This document shows positions 8,576 through 18,182 of a stretch of 64,000 bases of DNA, piece after piece; position 1 is the stretch's first letter; the number at the start of each line of letters is the position of its first letter. The position numbers and the translations under genes are program-made. The stretch is from JADLHS01 sp964539515 (GTDB lineage Bacteria > Verrucomicrobiota > Verrucomicrobiia > Limisphaerales > JADLHS01). The notes under the pieces are model-generated. The model had not been told where the DNA came from. It did no database searches and saw nothing but the letters and a program-made list of their open reading frames with translations. The DNA is taken from contig CAZIJO010000004.1 of the NCBI GenBank assembly GCA_964539515.1, positions 21,573-85,572 of the forward strand. Direction: 5' to 3'.

Positions 8576-10030
8576 TCATTTTGAATCCTGCTGCGCCGGG
8601 ACACTGCCGAATTGTTCGATGAATAATTTCCTGAACGCATTTTCCCGGGGAACGACGGCATCCTCGTTTTCCAAACGGGGCAAGGTGGCAGACCACCATT
8701 GGCTGTACGCGTCGTCGAGTTGTTTCACCACGTCGGGATGGGCGGCTGCGACATCGTTGGCTTCACCGGGATCGGCCTTCACGTCGAACAACTCCCACTG
8801 CTGCCGGCCGTCCTTCGTGTCACAGACGAGTTGCCACCGGCGGTTGCGGATGCTGCAGTGCAGGTATTTTGATTCCCCTGCCCGGCCGCGTTCCCAACGC
8901 CCGATATGCGCCACCAGCGTGCGGTCCGGCCACGCGGCTCGCGGGTTCTTGAGCAACGGCACCAGACTGCGGCCCTCGACCTGTTGCCGGACATCACCCG
9001 AAAGTTTCACGCCGGCAATTTCCGCCAGGGTGGGCAGCACATCGATGTGCGCCGCTAGCGCGTCGATGTCGCCCGGGGCCAGCATTCCCGGCCAGCGCCA
9101 GAACGAAGCCGCCCGCGTGCCCCCAAGCCACGGCGTGTTCTTGCTGCCCCGCATGCCGGCGTTGAAAACCGGCACGCCCACCGTCCCTCCGTTGTCGTTC
9201 ATGAAAATGATGAGCGTGTCGCGTTCGAGTCCCCAGTTTTGCAACTTTGCAAGCAGGCGGCCCACGTTGTCGTCAATGTTGGCGATCATGCCGAAAAACT
9301 TCGCCGTGTTCGTCGGCACTTTACCGGCATAGAGTTTCGCGTATTCATCCGGCACCACCAACGGCGCATGCGGGGCGTTGGGGGTGATGTAAGCAAAGAA
9401 GGGCTTCCCCGCCGCCCGCTGCGCTTCGATCCATTTCAGCGCCTGACCGAAAAACACATCCGTGCAGTAGCCCTGGGTCCGCTCGAATTTCCCGTTGTGC
9501 AGGATGGCGGGATCAAAATATTTGTTGCCCGGCGCATCGCCGCAACTCCCGGCATAGGATTGTCCGATCCCGCCGGCGCCGTGAATGAACATCTCATCGA
9601 AGCCCCGCTTGTCCGGCCAGCGGTCGGGTTCATCGCCCAGATGCCACTTGCCAAAGATGCCGGTCGTGTAACCCCCGGACTTGAGCACCTGGGCCAGGGT
9701 TGTTGCCTTAAGACTCATGCGTTCGCGTTCGTGGATCGTGTGCGTGACGCCGGACCTGAATTCATGCCTGCCGGTCATGAGCGCACAACGGGTGGGCGCA
9801 CAGGTCGGACTGACGTGGAAATCCGTGAAGCGCCGGCCTTCGTTGTGCAACCGGTCGAGATTCGGGGTCTTGAGAATCGGATTCCCGTGGCAGGAGAAAT
9901 CGCCGTAACCCTGATCGTCGGTGAGGATAATGATGATGTTGGGTCGCGCGGGAAAGCTGGCGGCGGGGGTCGATCCAGGGAAAACAACCACCCAAAGCCC
10001 GATCAGGAGCAGGCGTATCAACTCGGCCAT
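8576..10030 (-). CDS. S1-type sulfatase (arylsulfatase-like)
   Basis: 484 aa with a signal peptide (residues 1-25). Conserved elements: NIIIILTDDQGYGD (metal Asp pair), TPNLDRLHNEGRRFTDFH, nucleophile motif C77-A-P-T-R (to be converted to formylglycine; Thr in place of the usual Ser is tolerated in the family), ALMTGRHEF, GKWHLGD, and MNDNGGT. Known: hydrolysis of sulfate esters in the periplasm after formylglycine formation. The open frame runs 55 codons further upstream, but the ATG at 10030 places the signal peptide at the N-terminus. Second of three minus-strand sulfatases, 116 nt downstream of the next. The substrate is not predictable from sequence alone. Confidence 0.9.
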   Translation of the reverse strand: MAELIRLLLIGLWVVVFPGSTPAASFPARPNIIIILTDDQGYGDFSCHGNPILKTPNLDRLHNEGRRFTDFHVSPTCAPTRCALMTGRHEFRSGVTHTIHERERMSLKATTLAQVLKSGGYTTGIFGKWHLGDEPDRWPDKRGFDEMFIHGAGGIGQSYAGSCGDAPGNKYFDPAILHNGKFERTQGYCTDVFFGQALKWIEAQRAAGKPFFAYITPNAPHAPLVVPDEYAKLYAGKVPTNTAKFFGMIANIDDNVGRLLAKLQNWGLERDTLIIFMNDNGGTVGVPVFNAGMRGSKNTPWLGGTRAASFWRWPGMLAPGDIDALAAHIDVLPTLAEIAGVKLSGDVRQQVEGRSLVPLLKNPRAAWPDRTLVAHIGRWERGRAGESKYLHCSIRNRRWQLVCDTKDGRQQWELFDVKADPGEANDVAAAHPDVVKQLDDAYSQWWSATLPRLENEDAVVPRENAFRKLFIEQFGSVPAQQDSK

Positions 10031-10146
10031 GCGCGGCCCAAACCTCAACGCGCAATCTGGGCCCAAGCTGCGCCGTCCCAACCGGGAAACATTCTGATAC
10101 TCCTCACGTCGGATCATACCGGATTGAAATCGGCTGCCGCGCAGTT

Positions 10147-11574
10147 TCATTTCGGTTTCGCAGTGGCGGCGGGCTTCGCCATTTCTGGCGACCAAGCCGC
10201 CGGGGCAGGATTGGCAACGGTTAGCGGACAGTCATCGCCCCAATCGCGCTGCGCTGCCGCCAGACGGTCCATCAGACTGGCGACTTTCGCCGCGTGGGCA
10301 GGCTGTTGGGCGAGGTCATTCAATTCGTGCGGATCGTTTGCCAGGTCGAACAGTTGCGTGCGGTTTATTTGGGGATAGCGAATCAACTTCCAGCGTTCGT
10401 CGCGCAGGCTGCGCTGCACGTTTTTGTAGGCGTTAAACATGATGTCCCGGCTCGTGAATGGCTGCCCGGCCAGTAACGGCGCCAGGCTCCGGCCTTCCAC
10501 CGCCGGCGGTACCGGGACACGGGCCAGTTCGCAGATCGTCGGGAACAGGTCAAAGAGATAAACGAACGCATCGCTGCTCCCCGGGCGGATGCCGGGCCCG
10601 GCAACGACCAGCGGCACGTGCATCCCGCCGAATTCGTAGAGGTTTTGTTTGCCCATCAAACCGTGATCGCCGAGCGAAAGCCCATTGTCCCCGGCGACGA
10701 TGACGATCGTGTTATCGAGTTGGCCGCGTTCCTGGAGACAATCAAGGATGCGGCCGAAATGGTGGTCGAGACAGGTGACGCTGGCGTAGTAATCCGCCAG
10801 ATGCCGGCGGATCACTTCCGGCGTGCGCGGCCAGGGGGCCAGTTTCTCGTCCCGCACCGCCATTTCGCCGTTGTCGAAGGGATGCAGCGGGAGAAATGAC
10901 GACGGCAGCGGTAGCTTGGCCGGGTCGTACTTGTCCATGAACTCCTTTGGAGCCACTCGCGGGTCATGCGGCACGGGCGGGGCGAGATAAATGAAGAACG
11001 GCCGTTCGGTTTTGCGTTCCCGGAGATACTTGACCACCCCGTCGCCATAGGCCTGGCTGGAATTGGCGCGCTCCGCTGAAGTCGGGTCATCGCGGTAGAT
11101 GTTAGTTTCGTAGTTCTCCATGGACGGCAGGCATTCGTTACCCCGCTTGCCCATGTGGAAAGTCTCGTAACCCGCAGCGCGCAGGACTCGCGGGAGCAAT
11201 GCCCAGTCCTGGTCTTCGGTTTTCCCCTTCATCGCCACCGTAAATTCATCGTAACCCTTGCGCAAATTCACCGTCGGCAGGCGAAACAACGAACGGCCCG
11301 TCTGGATCATGCTCCGGCTGGGGAGACAGACTGCGCCTTCCATCGCCCCCATGGTGTACGCGTGGCGGAACGACATGCCGCGCGCGACCAAGCGGTCCAG
11401 CGCTGGTGTCTTGAGGTGCGGATTACCCCAAGCCGCGATGCCATCCGCCCGGTGATCGTCGCTCAACAGGAACAGGATGTTCGGCCTGGGACCATTGTCA
11501 TCGGCGGCCCAGCCGTTGACCAGACTGCAAGCGAGCAACGATGCGAACCACCAGCCTTTGCGCATTAAATCCAT
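10147..11574 (-). CDS. S1-type sulfatase (iduronate/choline sulfatase-like)
   Basis: 475 aa, signal peptide in the first about 24 residues. Formylglycine motif C83-L-P-S-R, preceded by GAMEGAV as in a well-populated S1 subgroup. Metal and substrate elements: FLLSDDHRAD, HMGKRG, VVAGDNG and DHGLMGKQ. The C-terminal part contains the usual RSLRDERWKLIRY and DPHELNDLA blocks. A long spurious N-terminal extension is open upstream; I took the ATG at 11574 (an equally good ATG is at 11565, with GGA four bases before it). Likely exported and acting with the other sulfatases on one sulfated glycan, by inference. Confidence 0.9.
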   Translation of the reverse strand: MDLMRKGWWFASLLACSLVNGWAADDNGPRPNILFLLSDDHRADGIAAWGNPHLKTPALDRLVARGMSFRHAYTMGAMEGAVCLPSRSMIQTGRSLFRLPTVNLRKGYDEFTVAMKGKTEDQDWALLPRVLRAAGYETFHMGKRGNECLPSMENYETNIYRDDPTSAERANSSQAYGDGVVKYLRERKTERPFFIYLAPPVPHDPRVAPKEFMDKYDPAKLPLPSSFLPLHPFDNGEMAVRDEKLAPWPRTPEVIRRHLADYYASVTCLDHHFGRILDCLQERGQLDNTIVIVAGDNGLSLGDHGLMGKQNLYEFGGMHVPLVVAGPGIRPGSSDAFVYLFDLFPTICELARVPVPPAVEGRSLAPLLAGQPFTSRDIMFNAYKNVQRSLRDERWKLIRYPQINRTQLFDLANDPHELNDLAQQPAHAAKVASLMDRLAAAQRDWGDDCPLTVANPAPAAWSPEMAKPAATAKPK

Positions 11575-11962
11575 GTGTTGATGAACACAGGGTACCAACC
11601 GGACCAGCCGTTGCAATCCCGGAGCCCGTGAGTCTTTGCCATCTGCCAATGCGCGGAAGCGTAAGTTACAGTGGGAACGGCAATGAGGGCCTTCGTCTGT
11701 CTGCAATCGTGGGGCTCTGTGCAGCGTGGGCTGATGCCAGCGCGTTTCAGGAATGACAACCAGGCAGAGAGTTTCCGATTCCGTGCGCAGCCCGGTCATC
11801 CATGCGTTGTCCCACCTCAGGCACAAGCGGTTGGGAAGCAAGGGAATAGCATGAACCTGGCAGTTGACCGCAAACGCTCCGTCGCCGGCTTTCCCAGCAG
11901 GGAAATCGCAATCCCGAACCACGATCTGGTCGAGTTTCAAGTTGAAAAGGCGGACATTTTGG
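11575..11962. other. Divergent intergenic region, sulfatase / acyltransferase
   Basis: About 390 bp between divergent genes. It presumably holds both promoters. No convincing -35/-10 pair, operator or repeat could be picked out by eye. Confidence 0.4.
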
Positions 11963-13090
11963 GTGAGCATCACCGGCGTGAGCACATCTGGACGCTATGC
12001 ACACTTTGACGCGCTCCGATCTGGACTGTTCTCGCTGGGCCTTTTTCTGCACGCGGCCTGGCTGTGCAAGCATTTGAATGGCAGTTACAAGATCGTCTTC
12101 GATGTCATTCATAGCTTCCGGATGGAGGTCTTTTTCTGGATTGCGGGTTTTCTCGCCGCGAGAAGTCTGGCCACGCGCGGCGCCAAAGATTTTCTTGTTT
12201 CGCGGGTGCAGAGGTTGGGCATTCCTTTGGCATTCTGCTTCCTGCTGTTCTCCTTTATCGACCAGATGGTGGGCCAACGAGGTTGGAACGATATAATTCA
12301 CTCCTCGGCCGTGGCGGGCGAGCCCATCATGGAGTTAACAGGCCACCTTTGGTTCTTGCGGGCCTTGTTATGTCTCACAATCACCCTCGCGATCCTGCAC
12401 CACTATCGTTGGTCACGCCACGGCATTGATGGCTTCATCCACACTCGCATTTCTCCCGTGTTCCTCATTTGTTTGGTAACCTTGGCGAATTATGTCGCTC
12501 CCCGAATCATGCGAACCATACCACATGGCACTTGGTCCTGGCCGCACCTTTCGGGAGACCTTGAGAATGTCTTTCGTTACGGCGTCTGGTTCGGCACCGG
12601 TTATTGCCTGTACCTCAGGCAGGAAATACTGGACGTTCTTAGCGAATGGCGGTTATTCAACCTGGCAAATCTGTTGGTTTTTCCACTGGCCTTTCGCTGG
12701 TTGGAGGACTCACCGGTCGGACATTTCGCCGTCAGGATTTGGCAGGGAGTCTGGTTGATCAGCGTGTGCGTTCTGCTAATTGGGTGGTCGAAACGCTTGT
12801 TTCGAAATGACACCCCTCGCCTTCGTATGTTTGCGGGTGCGGGTTACACAATCTACCTCCTTCATTGGCCGCTCATGGCCCTGATCTTTGAATATGCCAC
12901 CCCAATGTCGTGGCCGCCGATGGCTATTTTCGTCTGGCTGGTTTGCACGGCCGGATCGATTTCGTACGCAGCCCATCGATACGTTGTGCTGAAATCTCCA
13001 TTGGCAGCATGCATCCTGAATGGCGCCCCCTTTGGCACGCGGGTCCGCCCGGCCACCTCCGCCTTGGGTGGCGTAACCCCTGCACACTGA
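11963..13090 (+). CDS. Acyltransferase family 3 (OpgC/MdoC-like) membrane protein
   Basis: About 375 aa, polytopic. The first block HFDALRSGLFSLGLFLHA matches the start of acyltransferase-3 proteins (D-x-L-R and a membrane histidine). A block around MEVFFWIAGFLAARSL and a later GHLWFLRALL also fit OpgC-type O-acyltransferases, and a late YTIYLLHWPL is the usual final signature. Known: these inner-membrane enzymes transfer acetyl or succinyl groups to exported glycans. The start is uncertain: GTG codons at 11963 and 11978 both fit and the frame is open further upstream. Codon use seems less GC-rich than in the neighbours, which may indicate transfer. No partner gene is adjacent. Confidence 0.75.
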   Translation: MSITGVSTSGRYAHFDALRSGLFSLGLFLHAAWLCKHLNGSYKIVFDVIHSFRMEVFFWIAGFLAARSLATRGAKDFLVSRVQRLGIPLAFCFLLFSFIDQMVGQRGWNDIIHSSAVAGEPIMELTGHLWFLRALLCLTITLAILHHYRWSRHGIDGFIHTRISPVFLICLVTLANYVAPRIMRTIPHGTWSWPHLSGDLENVFRYGVWFGTGYCLYLRQEILDVLSEWRLFNLANLLVFPLAFRWLEDSPVGHFAVRIWQGVWLISVCVLLIGWSKRLFRNDTPRLRMFAGAGYTIYLLHWPLMALIFEYATPMSWPPMAIFVWLVCTAGSISYAAHRYVVLKSPLAACILNGAPFGTRVRPATSALGGVTPAH

Positions 13091-13330
13091 GGTTTTGCGG
13101 TCCTGTCAAACCGCATCCGTGCGCCGGCCCCGGCAACGCGACTGCTGACCGGTGGCTGATTTGGTCGATCTCGGCTCACCAAACAACCCCGGTGATAGGG
13201 CGAGAGTCTGACCGCGCACTTGCAGCGCTTTCGTTGGTGTTCAAGCCGAAACGAGCGCACAGCGTCCCCTTTCCTGCAATGGTGTGATAGCTACTCGCAA
13301 CGAGCCAGGCTGCCTTCAGATTCTCGTCCG

Positions 13331-14152
13331 CTACACAAATAGGTCGGGAAGCAACTGGCTGCCGGGTGTCACGGCGTACGGGCCAAAATCCGTGACCCCT
13401 TCCGCCGTCAGCACCTCTTCATCGATGAAAAAATTGCCGGTGCATTGACGACTGGGACGCATGAGGATGGCGTGGGCCGCATCGGCCATGATTTCCGGTT
13501 TGCGACTGCGGCGCATGACTTCTTCGCCACCCAGCAGATTCATGACAGCGGCGGTGGCAATGACCGTGCGCGGCCACAGCGCGTTGACCGCCACGCCCGA
13601 TTCGCGAAACTCCTCCGCCATGCCCAGAACACACAAGCTCATGCCGTATTTGGCCATGGTGTATGCCCCATGGGGCGCGAACCAGCGCGGTGACAGATTC
13701 AGCGGCGGCGAAATGTTCAGGATGTGGGGGTTCGCCGATTTCAACAGGTGCGGCAGACAAGCCTGGGAACAGGCAAACGTTCCCCGCGCATTCACCTGGT
13801 GCATCAGGTCAAACCGTTTCATCGGCGTCCCCAAGGTGCCGGTCAAGCTGATCGCACTGGCGTTGTTCACCAGAATATCAATCCCCCCAAACTTCGCGAC
13901 CGCCTGGGCGACCGCCTGCTGGATTTGATCTTCGAAGCGGATATCCACCGGGCAGGCGAGCGCCTGGCCGCCGGCCGCCTGCATCTCCTCCGCCGCCGTG
14001 TAGATCGTTCCGGCCAGTTTGGGATGCGGTTCCGTGGTCTTTGCCGCAATGACGACATTGGCCCCATCGCGGGCCGCGCGCAGACCGATGGCTTTTCCGA
14101 TGCCGCGTGTGGCGCCGGTAATGAAGAGCGTCTTTCCTTTCAAGGTGGTCAT
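13331..14152 (-). CDS. SDR family oxidoreductase (HSDL2-like)
   Basis: 273 aa, complete classical SDR. Cofactor motif TGATRGIG at residues 12-19, NNAS at 96-99, active-site Ser near 148, Tyr164 and Lys168 (YTMAK). The sequence pattern (KTTEPHPKLAGTIY; NISPPLNL) resembles hydroxysteroid dehydrogenase-like 2 proteins, a group present in bacteria and mitochondria/peroxisomes of unknown exact substrate. Cytoplasmic, NADP- or NAD-dependent. No operon partner: the next genes on both sides are on the other strand. Confidence 0.85.
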   Translation of the reverse strand: MTTLKGKTLFITGATRGIGKAIGLRAARDGANVVIAAKTTEPHPKLAGTIYTAAEEMQAAGGQALACPVDIRFEDQIQQAVAQAVAKFGGIDILVNNASAISLTGTLGTPMKRFDLMHQVNARGTFACSQACLPHLLKSANPHILNISPPLNLSPRWFAPHGAYTMAKYGMSLCVLGMAEEFRESGVAVNALWPRTVIATAAVMNLLGGEEVMRRSRKPEIMADAAHAILMRPSRQCTGNFFIDEEVLTAEGVTDFGPYAVTPGSQLLPDLFV

Positions 14153-14523
14153 GGTGTTTTCATCCCGTAGCCGTGTCGGCGCCGGAAAATAATTACTTCG
14201 CCAACGGTTAGCAAGACAGCGGCTGTGACCGGCACTAACGCGATGAACGCATTGGCGAGAAAGCGGGAGCGGGCTCTTCGGCCGCCTTTCAACCGGACCC
14301 TAATCCTTTCCAGACCACAAACGCCCCCCGACAGCGCCAGAAGACTGGCGCACTCCAGGACCTGGCGGTCTTCCCTGCGATCCTGGTGAGCGCGTAGCGT
14401 CTTGGAGTCCGGCAGCCCTCTGCCACTCTTGGCGGAGAAGCGCCTCGTGCTGGCCGCACCCATTAAAGGCATCCATCAGCAGTTTGTTCTCCCCTCAGAT
14501 AACTGCGGTGGCTTACTCTTCGA
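14153..14523. other. Intergenic region with an inverted-repeat element
   Basis: About 370 bp. Contains the element at 14325-14435 (separate entry). A 107-codon antisense frame across it is produced by that repeat and is not accepted as a gene. Confidence 0.5.
14325..14435. repeat. Short element with about 37-nt terminal inverted repeats
   Basis: The left arm 14325-14361, read in reverse complement, matches the right arm 14399-14435 at 27 of 37 positions. Each arm has its own inner dyad (for example CGCCAG...CTGGCG in the left arm). It resembles intergenic palindromic repeats rather than an IS; no ORF is carried. Confidence 0.6.
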
Positions 14524-17256
14524 ATGATGCCTGACCCGGTGCGCGCTCAAATCAACGCCGTGGACTTCCCGCAAGCTTGCCGGTGCTTCTGGCGACGTTT
14601 GCTGCTCGGCGCGGTGGGTTTGTCCTGTTCGCTCTTTCTTTCCGTGCCCGAATCGACGGCCGCCGTCGCCGGGGAAATCACCACCGGCAAACCAAATTGG
14701 GCGGCATTTATGGAACCTGACTTCCCCTTCTTCGCTTCGGTGCTCGATGCGCGGGAGTCCCGTGGCGGGTTGCTGACCAACAATCTGACCCCGCGCGGTT
14801 TGATTTTGAATCTCGGCAACAACTTGTGGGCTTGTTTCGACCTCGATCTGCTGCGGATGGCGACCATCTGGGAAGGGCCGGGCATCACGCCGGCTGGCAT
14901 GGCGCCGGGTTCTTATGATCCGAGCCGTTACGGAGTCAAAGCGCCGGAGGGGCAGGAAAACCTGCCGCGGATGATCGGGACGCCGTGGATTGCCAACGGC
15001 ATTTACCCCGGCTGGCAGGCCGGCGAACTGCCGGTCTTGACGGATCCGCGCGAGCCCGGCCCCGACCCGCAGGAAATTGGGCGTGGCCCGTTACCCGGGG
15101 CCATGGGCCGTTTCAAAGCGCTACGCCTGACCCAACGAGGGTTGCAGTTGGACTACGAGGTCAACAGCGCATCGGTGAACGAATGGGTGGAAGCGAACGT
15201 GACGAATGGCCAGCGTCAGGTGCAACGACGCTTTCGGCTGGAGGCTGTTCGTATGCCGCTTTGGCTGATGCTCGGTCAGCCGGCAACTAACGCAGTGGGG
15301 CGACTGCAGTTCCACCTGCTTGCCAATCCAAGCAGTGCGGGCTTGGTCGAGCACCGCGAGGCACCCGATGGCGTGGTGCGGGTGCGGGTCGCACCCACCA
15401 CCAAACCGATTGAGTTCAAAATTGTCATGGCCATGACCATGGCAACATCAACTCGACCCGATCCGGTGGCTGTGGTTGATTCGCCCCCCGGCCGGCGTTG
15501 GACGCAAACGATCACCAACCACGGGCACTTGCCTGCGGCGAACAGCGCGTATGTCGTGGATGACATTCCCTTGCCGCTGGCCAATCCGTGGCGGCGCAAC
15601 GTGCGACTGGCGGACATCGCTTTTTTCCGGGATGGCCGCGCGGCGGTCGTCACTTTTGACGGCGATGTTTGGATGATCACCGGCCTGACGGGTGAACTCG
15701 CGATGGTGCGCTGGCAACGCTTTGCCGCGGGCTTGCACGAACCGTTGAGCCTGTGCGTACGAAACGACGAACTGTTTGTTTTCGACCGGAATGGCATCTG
15801 GCGCCTGCGGGACACCGATGGCAATGGCGAAGCCGATGCTCATGAGCTGTTCAGCAATGCCTTCACTCAGACGGCGGAAACGCGTGAGTTTGCCAATTCG
15901 ATGAAACTGGCGCCGGATGGATCGTTCATCATCGCCAAGGGCGGGCAGCAAGGCACCACGCTTGGCAAACACAACGGCTCGGTGCTTCGCGTCTCGCCCG
16001 ATGGCAAATCGGTCACCGCGCTCGGTCATGGCCTGCGGCAACCGTTTCTTGGCGTGCATCCACAAACCGGGATGGTGACCGCCAGCGATCAACAGGGGCA
16101 TTACGTACCGGCGACGCCGCTGCATATCATTCGTGACAATCAGTATTACGGCTTCCTGACCGGGTTGCAGCCCAAGGAACAATACCCGGCGCCGATTGCG
16201 GAGCCGCTGACGTGGATTCCGCATCCGGTCAATGCTTCGGGAGCCAGTCAGGTTTGGCTTCATCAGGCCCGCATGGGGTCACTTAACGACGGGCTGATTC
16301 ATCTGGGCTACAACCGCCCGGAAATCTTCCTCGTTCGATTCAATGCCCGCACCCCCACGCTGCAAGCCGCCGTCGTCAGTCTTTCGTCGGAGCTTGAGTT
16401 TTCCCCACTAAACGGCGCGGTGAATCCGGTGGACGGCCAGCTTTACGTGACGGGCTTTCAGATTTGGGGCTCCACCGCCAAACGGATCAGCGGCCTCGCC
16501 CGTCTCCGTTGGGCTGGTGCGCCGTGCACCCTGCCGCGGGAGGTGGCGGCAATGGACAAAGGTATCTTGCTGCGTTTTGATGTTGCGCTGGACGCACGAA
16601 TAGCAACGAACGCGGCGAACTTTTCGGTTGAGCGCTGGAACTACCGCCGCACGGCGAGCTACGGGTCACCGCATTTCAGATTGGACAACACGCCCGGCCA
16701 GGAATGGATGACGCCCAGCAGTGCGTATTTGTCGCGCGATGGCCGGAGCGTGTTCATCGGTATACCCGACATGAAGCCCGTGATGCAGATGCGCCTGGGC
16801 TGGGCGCTGGGGTCGCGCAAAGGAACTGCTTTTGAGGCGAACGCCTACTTCACTGCGCACGAGCTGCCGCGGTTTGACGTTGTGGCGGAGGGTTTTGAAC
16901 CGGTGACGATTGATTTGACACCGCGCACCCGCCCGCCGGCCGCCACTCCGGTGACCGTCGAGGAAGGACGAAGACTGGCGGGATTGATGGGCTGCGCGGC
17001 GTGTCACGCCACGGAAACCGCCAGCGAAGGCAAGGTGGGGCCGACATGGCGGGGATTGTTTGGCGCCCAACGGAATTTCAAGAATGGTGAGCCCGCGGTG
17101 GCCGATGATGCCTATCTTCGCCAATCCATCCTCGAACCGGCGGCCAAAGTGGTTTCTGGTTTCGAGAATAAAGACACAGGGATGCCCAGCTATGCCGGGG
17201 TGCTGACGGACGCCCAGATGGAAGCGCTGATTCTGTACATCAAAACGCTCCAGTGA
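14524..17256 (+). CDS. Large secreted c-type cytochrome (DUF6797-like) with propeller region
   Basis: 910 aa. Signal peptide within the first about 50 residues, then a long beta-rich region related to the heme-domain-associated DUF6797/L-sorbosone-dehydrogenase-like propellers of Planctomycetes and Verrucomicrobia (blocks such as GSVLRVSPDGK and GHGLRQPF). The C-terminus is a monoheme cytochrome c domain with C824-A-A-C-H828 and a late methionine (TGMPSYAG) as likely sixth ligand. Known: this family is secreted and usually coupled to sugar or alcohol oxidation. Inferred: electron acceptor or catalytic subunit of a periplasmic dehydrogenase. Stands alone; start ATG at 14524, possibly the next codon. 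Confidence 0.8.
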   Translation: MMPDPVRAQINAVDFPQACRCFWRRLLLGAVGLSCSLFLSVPESTAAVAGEITTGKPNWAAFMEPDFPFFASVLDARESRGGLLTNNLTPRGLILNLGNNLWACFDLDLLRMATIWEGPGITPAGMAPGSYDPSRYGVKAPEGQENLPRMIGTPWIANGIYPGWQAGELPVLTDPREPGPDPQEIGRGPLPGAMGRFKALRLTQRGLQLDYEVNSASVNEWVEANVTNGQRQVQRRFRLEAVRMPLWLMLGQPATNAVGRLQFHLLANPSSAGLVEHREAPDGVVRVRVAPTTKPIEFKIVMAMTMATSTRPDPVAVVDSPPGRRWTQTITNHGHLPAANSAYVVDDIPLPLANPWRRNVRLADIAFFRDGRAAVVTFDGDVWMITGLTGELAMVRWQRFAAGLHEPLSLCVRNDELFVFDRNGIWRLRDTDGNGEADAHELFSNAFTQTAETREFANSMKLAPDGSFIIAKGGQQGTTLGKHNGSVLRVSPDGKSVTALGHGLRQPFLGVHPQTGMVTASDQQGHYVPATPLHIIRDNQYYGFLTGLQPKEQYPAPIAEPLTWIPHPVNASGASQVWLHQARMGSLNDGLIHLGYNRPEIFLVRFNARTPTLQAAVVSLSSELEFSPLNGAVNPVDGQLYVTGFQIWGSTAKRISGLARLRWAGAPCTLPREVAAMDKGILLRFDVALDARIATNAANFSVERWNYRRTASYGSPHFRLDNTPGQEWMTPSSAYLSRDGRSVFIGIPDMKPVMQMRLGWALGSRKGTAFEANAYFTAHELPRFDVVAEGFEPVTIDLTPRTRPPAATPVTVEEGRRLAGLMGCAACHATETASEGKVGPTWRGLFGAQRNFKNGEPAVADDAYLRQSILEPAAKVVSGFENKDTGMPSYAGVLTDAQMEALILYIKTLQ

Positions 17257-17600
17257 TCAAAAAGCCTCGCCACTGGTCAACGCACGGCCATCGCAACGCG
17301 GGCTTTATGGATTGTGGTGATTGGGTGCGGCGGTAACACCGCTATTTGGATGCTGAAGGTGCTCATAAGGCGGCATGGCGTATCGCTTCCCGCCGCATGC
17401 CACTCCCCTGCCCCGTTCGTTCCGCCCGCCCACCGCAAGTCCCCTCTGTATTTTCGGAGTCACCCAGCAAGGGCCACCGATGCGATTTTACGATCCAAAG
17501 GCAGTCGTTCTTTGCTGGGTGAGCGCTTGAGAAACCCTGGTGCCGATCCCAATCAAAAAGTCTGTAACGTTTCACCTGGCTTGACCTATAACAGTGCAAC
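17257..17600. other. Intergenic region upstream of ECF sigma gene
   Basis: About 340 bp with no gene. Its last 40 bases hold a candidate autoregulatory promoter (separate entry). The rest shows nothing I recognise. Confidence 0.5.
17563..17592 (+). promoter_or_regulatory. Candidate ECF-type promoter of the sigma factor gene
   Basis: TGTAACGTTTC at 17563-17573 and TATAAC at 17587-17592, a spacing of 17 nt between TGTAACG and TATAAC. ECF factors often control their own gene through a conserved -35 containing AAC. The start codon lies only 8 nt beyond, which would give a very short leader. Read by eye only. Confidence 0.3.
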
Positions 17601-18182
17601 ATGAATTCGCTGTCCATGGACGACTGCCAGACCGACGACACGCAACTCGTTGCGGCCGTCCAGGCTGGCGACGCGCACGCCTTCGACCCCCTGGTCGAGC
17701 GGCACTTGGATGCGATTCACGCCTTTGTGGCGCTCAAGCTGCCGGTGCCGCATCTCGTGGATGAAATCACCCATGACACGTTCGTCTTCGCCTTTCGCGG
17801 CATTGCCGGATTCACCGCCGGGACCAGTTTTCGCGCCTGGCTGCGGGCCATAGCCGCGAACAAAGTTCGCGCCGAGATCGAACGTTACTGCCGGGAGGAA
17901 AGCAATCGGCTCGCCTATGCCGAACGCCGCGCCCTCGATGAAGCGCTGACGGAAGTCAACCCCTCGGACTCCCGTGAACTGGAGGCATTGCAGGACTGCC
18001 TGAAATCGATACCGGACCACCTGCGCAACGTTTTGCACCTGCGTTATCACGAGGAGAATTCTTCGGAGGAAATCGCCGGACAACTGGAGCGCAGCCTGGC
18101 CTGGGTGCGCACCACCCTTTGCCGCATCCGCCAGCAGCTGCGGGATTGCATCGAGCGGAAGTTGAAGACCCAGCCCTCATGA
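17601..18182 (+). CDS. ECF-family RNA polymerase sigma factor
   Basis: 193 aa. Region 2 in the first half (LVERHLDAIHAFVALKL, then THDTFVFAFRGIAGF and FRAWLRAIAANKVR, the recognisable sigma-70 region 2 ending) and region 4 near the C-terminus (IPDHLRNVLHLRYHE with SSEEIAGQLERSLAWVRTTLCRIRQQL as helix-turn-helix). No region 3, as in ECF factors. Its stop overlaps the next gene by 4 nt (ATGA), so the two are translationally coupled. Known: such pairs are usually sigma/regulator systems that respond to envelope signals. The target regulon is unknown. Confidence 0.92.
   Translation: MNSLSMDDCQTDDTQLVAAVQAGDAHAFDPLVERHLDAIHAFVALKLPVPHLVDEITHDTFVFAFRGIAGFTAGTSFRAWLRAIAANKVRAEIERYCREESNRLAYAERRALDEALTEVNPSDSRELEALQDCLKSIPDHLRNVLHLRYHEENSSEEIAGQLERSLAWVRTTLCRIRQQLRDCIERKLKTQPS

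Noticed and set aside
14149..14472. 107-codon minus-strand ORF
   Set aside because: Built from the inverted-repeat element; no independent support for translation.
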